From: Ruminococcus sp.
Lineage (GTDB): Bacteria > Bacillota > Clostridia > Oscillospirales > Ruminococcaceae
Assembly (NCBI GenBank): GCA_017622925.1
Contig: JAGAQC010000007.1
Span: 1 to 64,000, forward strand
Length of the DNA: 64,000 nt
Direction: 5' to 3'
Of the stretch, positions 60,401-64,000 are shown piece by piece. The notes under the pieces were generated by a model. The model made no database searches. It was not told the DNA's origin and saw only the letters and a program-made list of their open reading frames with translations. Made by a program: the position numbers and the translations under genes. Numbering within the stretch: the first letter of the stretch is position 1; every line of letters begins with the position of its first letter.

Positions 60401-60653
60401 GAATTACTGCGACGCATGCAAGAAGCTTTCTGCGAAATACAGCGTTCCCTGTATCGACCTTAATACTATCATGGTGAACCATTATAACTCTGTAGGCTAC
60501 AATACGGCTAAGAGCTATCACCTTATGGGAGCTGTAGCAGGCTCTACGGACGGTACGCACTTCTGTGAAAAGGGCGCCAATATAGTAGCAGGACTTGTTG
60601 CAGGCGATATAAAGGCGCAGAAACTGCCCGGACTTGCCGAAAATCTTAAATAA
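57489..60653 (+). CDS. Secreted double SGNH (CE12-like) esterase with internal dockerin
   Basis: 1054 residues, probably a pectin-deacetylating rhamnogalacturonan acetylesterase. In order: signal peptide (to about 37); a beta domain opening NWKFDFGGAG (40-180) usual before CE12 esterases; SGNH domain 1 with nucleophile S194 in GDST, GIND block and H365 in DDLH; a ricin-type trefoil lectin (about 403-545); a Pro/Thr linker; a type I dockerin (about 580-655, GDANCDGKVTIADSTAIL); a Thr-rich linker; a CBM35/CBM6-like domain (about 680-820); SGNH domain 2 with S838 and D1021/H1024 in DGTH. The dockerin lies between two enzymes instead of at an end. AGAAGGG precedes the ATG. Confidence 0.9.
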   Translation: MKFKKLLSGITSVALSLAAFSGIGSAAPESGMSAEAASANWKFDFGGAGAASGYTGVSAADGYNASRGYGFAQTANVANVAAGGKGAYSDAVQFKSEAAANTFNVDLPKGLYEVKVVTGNCSRTTIKMEGMLQMINLTGNNAVETIQIPVTDGQLNLQAVAGRENTQFSVSAVEITQLNTTGTMKPTIWICGDSTVASYYNVSETSQHGWGQFLGDNIDRSYWEVRNMAASGQYAKGFVDGGQFKPIEYYGKSGDVYVIAIGINDTNYSDADEYYNVVTDMVKKAKAKGMEVVLVKQQGRRGDLTRSPLLDGRWFGGQLDKIGNEQKVTVVDLFKPWQDFGLSVGYDGMAAYYAIQANGSNDDLHQSMKGAKKLAELMAGLYDFDGTPSEVFDKSEVFDESVMYSFKNVNSGLYMEVADAKAESGANVQQWGRNEAAAHNVWKLKAASDGYYYIYSALSDKLVLDVAGNKPTNGQNVSLYTFNGDNNQQYKFTKNADGSYKIRTKVSGDSSAVEVINALTEAGANVQQWEVNGANCQDWIIEKTNLSESPAPTEPPVTAPPVTAPPATVPVATQPYVDTGKILLGDANCDGKVTIADSTAILQHLGNQDKYGLSELGCINADIAGGNDGVTTLDALFIQKVDAGLEELPVYVPPVQTTTTTTTTTTTTVTVPETTTEVSDPHYYAVDQTWTNGATETANEGFTKAEGYVNLDNELDSSITFTVNVPDKGNYMTHIRFANGSANDRKMKVYVNGDTKNYWMQSFTGTGAWTEWTEFGIVLPLNAGKNTIQLVSATADGGPNLDYITLTLTDEPYAETYDPNSDIPVVSDKPTVYIAGDSTVQSYRASYAPQQGWGYYLQSYFNDNVTVANHSIAGRSTKKFYDEGRWQTIVDSLKEGDYVMIQFAINDSGKANADRYAPTCGDVNKPSAGSYEWYMTEFIKTAKEKGATPILVTTVIGMKAYSGGKFVGSYTNYCDACKKLSAKYSVPCIDLNTIMVNHYNSVGYNTAKSYHLMGAVAGSTDGTHFCEKGANIVAGLVAGDIKAQKLPGLAENLK

Positions 60654-60670
60654 TTTCATAAGAACTTATG

Positions 60671-60702
60671 CAGGGGGACGCTGTTCCCCCTGTTTATTTT
60701 AG
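60671..60702 (+). terminator. Intrinsic terminator of the esterase-dockerin gene
   Basis: CAGGGGGA with TCCCCCTG around CGCTGT, followed by TTTATTTTA. The stem matches the GGGGGAC-GCTG-TCCCCC module of the dispersed repeats. Confidence 0.75.
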
Positions 60703-60762
60703 GGGATATTTTTAGTTATAAAAATTTCTTAAATATTTTTTAGAATTATTTTGAAAAAAGGC

Positions 60763-60791
60763 TTGCAATTTCCAAAAGTTTATGATATAAT
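60763..60791 (+). promoter_or_regulatory. Sigma-A promoter of rpmB
   Basis: TTGCAA (60763-60768), 17-bp spacer, TATAAT (60786-60791). Confidence 0.82.
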
Positions 60792-60843
60792 ATTAATGTT
60801 GCTTATTTAAAAGCTATTGATCAAGGTAAGGAGGTGCAGCCTG

Positions 60844-61029
60844 ATGGCAAAGTGCAGTATTTGCGGAAAGGGAGTAACATTCGGAATCAAGGTTTCTCAC
60901 TCTCACAGACGCACAAACAGAACATGGAAGCCTAATGTAAAGCGTGTTAAGGCTATCGTCAAGGGTACTCCTTGTCATATCTACGCTTGCTCAAGATGCC
61001 TGCGTTCGGGTAAGGTTGAGAGAGCTTAA
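60844..61029 (+). CDS. rpmB: 50S ribosomal protein L28 (bL28)
   Basis: 61 residues from ATG 60844, preceded by AAGGAGGTG. Wording AKCSICGKGVTFGIKVSHSHRRTNRTWKPNVKRV is diagnostic. It has four cysteines (C4, C7 and two near CHIYACSRC), so this is the zinc-binding C+ form. Transcribed alone between its own promoter and terminator. Confidence 0.96.
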   Translation: MAKCSICGKGVTFGIKVSHSHRRTNRTWKPNVKRVKAIVKGTPCHIYACSRCLRSGKVERA

Positions 61030-61046
61030 TTACATTAAGAGAATTT

Positions 61047-61079
61047 AGGACAGTCTGAGGGCTGTCCTTTATTTTTTCT
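61047..61079 (+). terminator. Intrinsic terminator of rpmB
   Basis: AGGACAG with CTGTCCT around TCTGAGGG, then TTATTTTTTC. Confidence 0.85.
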
Positions 61080-61101
61080 GCAATTATTTTCAACATAGGG
61101 C

Positions 61102-61130
61102 TTGCAATATTCCGAATTTTGTAGTATAAT
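61102..61130 (+). promoter_or_regulatory. Sigma-A promoter of the M50 protease-scpAB operon
   Basis: TTGCAA (61102-61107), 17-bp spacer, TATAAT (61125-61130). Confidence 0.82.
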
Positions 61131-61179
61131 ATATATTGGTTATCTTTATATCTGAATATCTGAAAAGAAAGGAATTGTT

Positions 61180-61860
61180 ATGGATATTTACGATTTACTG
61201 CAAATTCTCGCAAGAGCTGTTACTCTGATGCTTGTTTTGCCGCTGCATGAAGCGGCTCACGCATGGGTCGCATATAAGCTCGGCGACGACACGGCTGCCC
61301 GTCAGGGTCGTCTGACGCTCAATCCCTTTGCTCATCTCGATATACTCGGTTCTATACTCATTCTTTTTACTGGCTTCGGCTGGGCTAAGCCTGTACCGAT
61401 AAATCCCATAAGAATGAAAAAATACCGCGCAGGAATAGCTCTTACCGCATTGGCAGGTCCTGTGTCCAACATTGTGGCGGCTCTCGGCGCAGCATTGGTA
61501 TACAGTATCTTAATGGCGACCGAATTGGGCTACGATGCGATATATACTGCGACCATAACGCCTGTGACCTGCGTACTCGTTCTTTTGCAATACCTTGTAA
61601 GCGTAAATGTGGGTCTTGCTATCTTCAACATGATACCCGTTCCGCCTCTTGACGGCTTCAATGTACTGCGCTACTTCACAAAGGAAAGCTTCGACCGTTG
61701 GTTCTTCGTTCATCAGCGTGAAGTGTCGATCTGCTTTCTTATCGTAATACTTCTTCTCAACAGAGTTCCTGCGCAGTTCAATCCGATGTACTATGCGAAC
61801 CGCTTTGTTACGGACGGCATCTGGAAGCTGATGTCGCTGATACCGCAATACAACGGCTGA
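61180..61860 (+). CDS. Site-2 protease family membrane metalloprotease (M50)
   Basis: 226 residues, five or six membrane segments. The zinc site is HEAAH in LPLHEAAHAWVAYKLGD; the third ligand is in NMIPVPPLDGF. It belongs to the short M50B group without PDZ domain often found beside scpA. Its substrate is unknown; SpoIVFB-like or general intramembrane roles are possible. The stop is 1 bp before the scpA start, indicating coupling. Confidence 0.9.
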   Translation: MDIYDLLQILARAVTLMLVLPLHEAAHAWVAYKLGDDTAARQGRLTLNPFAHLDILGSILILFTGFGWAKPVPINPIRMKKYRAGIALTALAGPVSNIVAALGAALVYSILMATELGYDAIYTATITPVTCVLVLLQYLVSVNVGLAIFNMIPVPPLDGFNVLRYFTKESFDRWFFVHQREVSICFLIVILLLNRVPAQFNPMYYANRFVTDGIWKLMSLIPQYNG

Positions 61861-61861
61861 T

Positions 61862-62620
61862 ATGGAAAAAATAACATATAAGCTTGAAGTTTTTGAAGGT
61901 CCTCTCGATGTTCTCCTGAACCTGATCGCAAAGCATAAGCTGAATATTTACGACATTGAAATTTCAAAGCTTTTGGAGCAGTACCTCATTTTTATAGAGG
62001 AGGCTCACATGCAGAATCTGGAGCTTGCAGGGGAATTTCTCGAAATGGCGGCAAGACTGATATACATTAAGACCGCCGCGCTCCTGCCAAAACCCGAAGA
62101 AGCGGAGCAGCTTAAAAAGGAGCTGGAGGGAGCTTTGATAGAGCTTTCTCTGTGCAAGTTAGCGGCTGAGGCTTTGGCGAAAAGGAACATAAGCAGCGAC
62201 GTTTTCGTCCGCAGACCAATGAAAATAGCGGCGGATATGACGTACACCCTCGTTCACGAGCCGCAGGTGCTTGTAACGGCATACGGCGGTATATCCGTGA
62301 AAAAGGTCAAACCCGAGAACCGCCGCAGCAATATTGAAAGCAAGATAAATTCCGTGGTAAAGCGGAGGATAGTCCCCGTATTGACAAAGGTCGTTCACAT
62401 ACTTCGAGAGCTTTACTCAACGGGTGAAGCTTCAATGGACAAGCTTTACGAGGGAGTTACCGACAGGTCGGCGAGAGTGGCAACGTTTCTTGCGGTGCTT
62501 GAGCTTACAAGGTCGGGGCGAATCACCATAAGCGAGGATAACACGCTGATATATTTTAAAGGCGAACGAAGCAGGGAGGGACGCAGACGTTGGAAATCAA
62601 AGAAAAACTCGGAGCAATAG
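61862..62620 (+). CDS. scpA: Condensin kleisin subunit ScpA
   Basis: 252 residues. The N-terminal SMC-binding helix region reads YKLEVFEGPLDVLLNLIAKHKLNIYDIEISKLLEQYL; the C-terminal winged helix has VATFLAVLELTRSGRI. Forms the SMC-ScpA-ScpB complex for chromosome segregation. Overlaps scpB by 31 bp. No smc gene is in the window. Confidence 0.95.
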   Translation: MEKITYKLEVFEGPLDVLLNLIAKHKLNIYDIEISKLLEQYLIFIEEAHMQNLELAGEFLEMAARLIYIKTAALLPKPEEAEQLKKELEGALIELSLCKLAAEALAKRNISSDVFVRRPMKIAADMTYTLVHEPQVLVTAYGGISVKKVKPENRRSNIESKINSVVKRRIVPVLTKVVHILRELYSTGEASMDKLYEGVTDRSARVATFLAVLELTRSGRITISEDNTLIYFKGERSREGRRRWKSKKNSEQ

Positions 62621-63138
62621 AGGCTGTCCTGTTTGCAAGCGGCGAACCTATAGAGCTGTATCGGCTTTCTCAGGCGACTGCCGTGGACGCAGGTACGCTG
62701 CCCTCGATGATAAGGCTGCTTAATGAGCGATACGAGGATCACGGCAGCGGTATCACAATAAAAAAGCTTGACAGCAGCTATCAGATGTGTACCCGTGAGG
62801 AGTACGCTCCACAGATACGGGCGGCTCTTGAAACCAAAAAAAACATTCCTTTGTCCAATGCGGCTATGGAGGTTCTTACGGTAATTGCCTATAATCAGCC
62901 TGTTTCAAAGGGATTTGTTGAAAACGTCAGGGGAGTGGACAGTTCCTCCGTTGTCAACAACCTTGTGGAAAAGGGACTTATCGAGGAGGCAGGGCGGCTT
63001 GACGTTCCCGGAAAGCCTGTGGTGTACCGTACAACCTCGGTATTTCTCCGAAGCTTCGGCATGACTTCCCTTGCAGAGCTGCCGCCGCTTTCGGACTTCA
63101 AAGAAAAAGATCAGTTGGAATTTGATTTGGAAAATTAA
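62590..63138 (+). CDS. scpB: Condensin accessory subunit ScpB
   Basis: 182 residues with two winged-helix domains: KLGAIEAVLFASGEPIELYRLSQAT at the N-terminus, AAMEVLTVIAYNQPVSKGFVENVRGVDSSSVVNNLVEKGLI in the second. TTG 62590 is used, with GGGAGGGA 8 nt upstream inside scpA; no better ATG exists before the conserved sequence begins. Confidence 0.95.
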   Translation: MEIKEKLGAIEAVLFASGEPIELYRLSQATAVDAGTLPSMIRLLNERYEDHGSGITIKKLDSSYQMCTREEYAPQIRAALETKKNIPLSNAAMEVLTVIAYNQPVSKGFVENVRGVDSSSVVNNLVEKGLIEEAGRLDVPGKPVVYRTTSVFLRSFGMTSLAELPPLSDFKEKDQLEFDLEN

Positions 63139-63157
63139 TAAGAAGGGTGCGGTGAGA

Positions 63158-63982
63158 ATGATCGTACTTAAAATTTTGATGTGGATACTTCTTGCCGTTC
63201 TGGGACTTATCCTGCTTGTGCTTATCCTGCCTGTGTCGGCTAAAATAAGCTATATCGGCGGCAAGCTTAACTACAGCGTGAAGTATTCCTTTCTGCCGAT
63301 GCTTGATTCGGACGGCGGAGGACTTTTAAAAAAGTTTAAGGACAGGAAAAAGAAAGCTCCCGAAGAAAAAGAAGCTCCCGATGAGGACATGGAATCGGAG
63401 GAAGAAGAAACTTCTGCAAAAAGCGAAACGCCGACCTACGAATCGGAAACTTCTGCGGAAGTTCCCGAAAAAAACGAAACGCCGACCACCGAATCGGAGG
63501 AAGTTCCCGAAAATAACGATACTTTTTCCGAGGAAGCAGAGGACTCCGCTCCGAAAAAATCCAAAAAGAAGCGTTCGGAGGACGAGCCTGAAGAAAAAAA
63601 GTCCAAGCTTGAATCTATCCTTGAATTATGGGAGATAGCGGACAGACCTGCGCTGAAGATATTCAAGGGAATAAAGCTGAGCGAGCTTTACATCGACATT
63701 ATCGTTGCCAATGAGGACGCATACAAGTGCGCCTTGAATTACGGCAGGGTCAGCGGAGCGATATATCAGCTTTTGGGCTGGTTAAGCGTTTTGTTCAACG
63801 TCAAGCTTAAAACGGTCGATATAAACCCGGGGTTCGCTTTGAGCGAAAGCCGCTGGGACGCTTCCGTTAAAATCAGCCTGAATCTTATGACTCCGGTTAT
63901 TGCAGGAATATGGTTCCTGATAATATACATTTTTAAAATATTTATTCCGTCAAAAACAAGAAAAAAATCAGAAGTGAGGTAA
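63158..63982 (+). CDS. DUF2953 membrane protein
   Basis: 274 residues from ATG 63158, with AAGGG 10 nt upstream; the frame is open into scpB without SD. A membrane segment (about 3-24), a long acidic Glu/Ser/Lys linker (about 70-165) containing imperfect repeats of SETPTxESE, then the DUF2953 domain (ALNYGRVSGAIYQLLGWLSVLF) and a C-terminal hydrophobic segment. In many Clostridia it lies between scpAB and the sporulation gene ytfJ. Its role is unknown, possibly sporulation-related. Confidence 0.8.
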   Translation: MIVLKILMWILLAVLGLILLVLILPVSAKISYIGGKLNYSVKYSFLPMLDSDGGGLLKKFKDRKKKAPEEKEAPDEDMESEEEETSAKSETPTYESETSAEVPEKNETPTTESEEVPENNDTFSEEAEDSAPKKSKKKRSEDEPEEKKSKLESILELWEIADRPALKIFKGIKLSELYIDIIVANEDAYKCALNYGRVSGAIYQLLGWLSVLFNVKLKTVDINPGFALSESRWDASVKISLNLMTPVIAGIWFLIIYIFKIFIPSKTRKKSEVR

Positions 63983-63986
63983 TAAT

Positions 63987-64000
63987 ATGGCTTCGGAAAA
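63987..64000 (+). CDS. Start of a truncated gene, probably ytfJ/gerW
   Basis: ATG 63987 follows GAGGTAATAAT and reads MASEK before the window ends. The order scpA-scpB-DUF2953-ytfJ is common in Clostridia, so a GerW/YtfJ spore protein is expected. The identity rests on gene order only. Confidence 0.4.

Noticed and set aside
1..64000. Mobile-element or phage genes behind the many repeats
   Set aside because: No transposase, integrase, recombinase or phage structural gene is seen; the repeats appear non-autonomous within this window.

Overview
The window reads as chromosomal DNA of a Gram-positive, low-to-mid-GC Clostridia member, most likely Ruminococcus or a close relative in the Oscillospiraceae. 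Four things point there: two secreted proteins with type I dockerin repeats (44659-46227 and 57489-60653), a spoIIAA-spoIIAB-sigF sporulation operon, class B sortases, and a meso-diaminopimelate-type MurE. Almost every promoter is a clean sigma-A type with a 17-bp spacer and a TTGACA or TTGCAA -35 box. I see no rRNA, tRNA, transposase, integrase, phage gene or CRISPR array.

Layout. 1-5.6 kb: tcdA, a cysteine synthase, a GNAT acetyltransferase, then a cysteine desulfurase-thiI pair for tRNA 4-thiouridine. 5.8-9.7 kb: two class B sortases and a secreted SpoIID/LytB-like protein whose signature motifs are in permuted order. 10-23.6 kb: a reduced division and cell-wall cluster (mraZ, rsmH, ftsL-like, PASTA-type PBP, murE, mraY, ftsW, murG, murA, ftsQ, ftsZ) that lacks murF, murD, murC and ftsA. 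23.8-32.8 kb: a DivIVA-like coiled-coil protein, a SigH-like sigma factor, two small cysteine-containing proteins, a TrmK-Nif3 fusion, rlmA, rqcH, a 3-methyladenine glycosylase, an AraC regulator and a C_GCAxxG_C_C protein. 33-37.5 kb (minus strand): PBP1A with a Gly-rich repeat tail, an RlmL-like methyltransferase and comFC. 38-44.5 kb: a flavin reductase, spoIIA-sigF, and a lepA-to-hemW operon. 44.6-50.1 kb: a dockerin protein, panBCD facing a probable alternative ketopantoate reductase (PanG type), and a small Cys-rich protein. 50.3-57.2 kb: metK under a SAM-I riboswitch, a two-component system with a membrane-anchored partner, a 0.9-kb ORF-less repeat cassette and a C39-like lipoprotein. 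57.4-64 kb: a double-esterase dockerin protein, rpmB, an M50 protease, scpA, scpB, a DUF2953 protein and the first codons of a gene that is probably ytfJ.

The main unexplained content is non-coding. Intergenic spaces carry several families of dispersed structured repeats: (a) long fold-back elements of about 160-176 bp, four of which cap different arms with the same apical hairpin core, including an A-T to C-G covarying pair; (b) a 216-274-bp element in inverted orientation at 32.8 and 51.8 kb with a variable stem-loop module, plus relatives at 2.9 and 17.4 kb; (c) a promoter-duplicating unit upstream of both PBP1A and the GNAT gene; (d) an 82-bp palindromic element; (e) a cassette at 55.27-56.17 kb with terminal inverted repeats and 9-bp iterons. 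Several of these supply stop codons, promoters or terminators to neighbouring genes.

Many start codons were moved downstream from the longest possible reading frame on the basis of Shine-Dalgarno position, promoter overlap or family length; each such choice is stated in its entry. All functional calls come from reading motifs and gene order, not from a database search.
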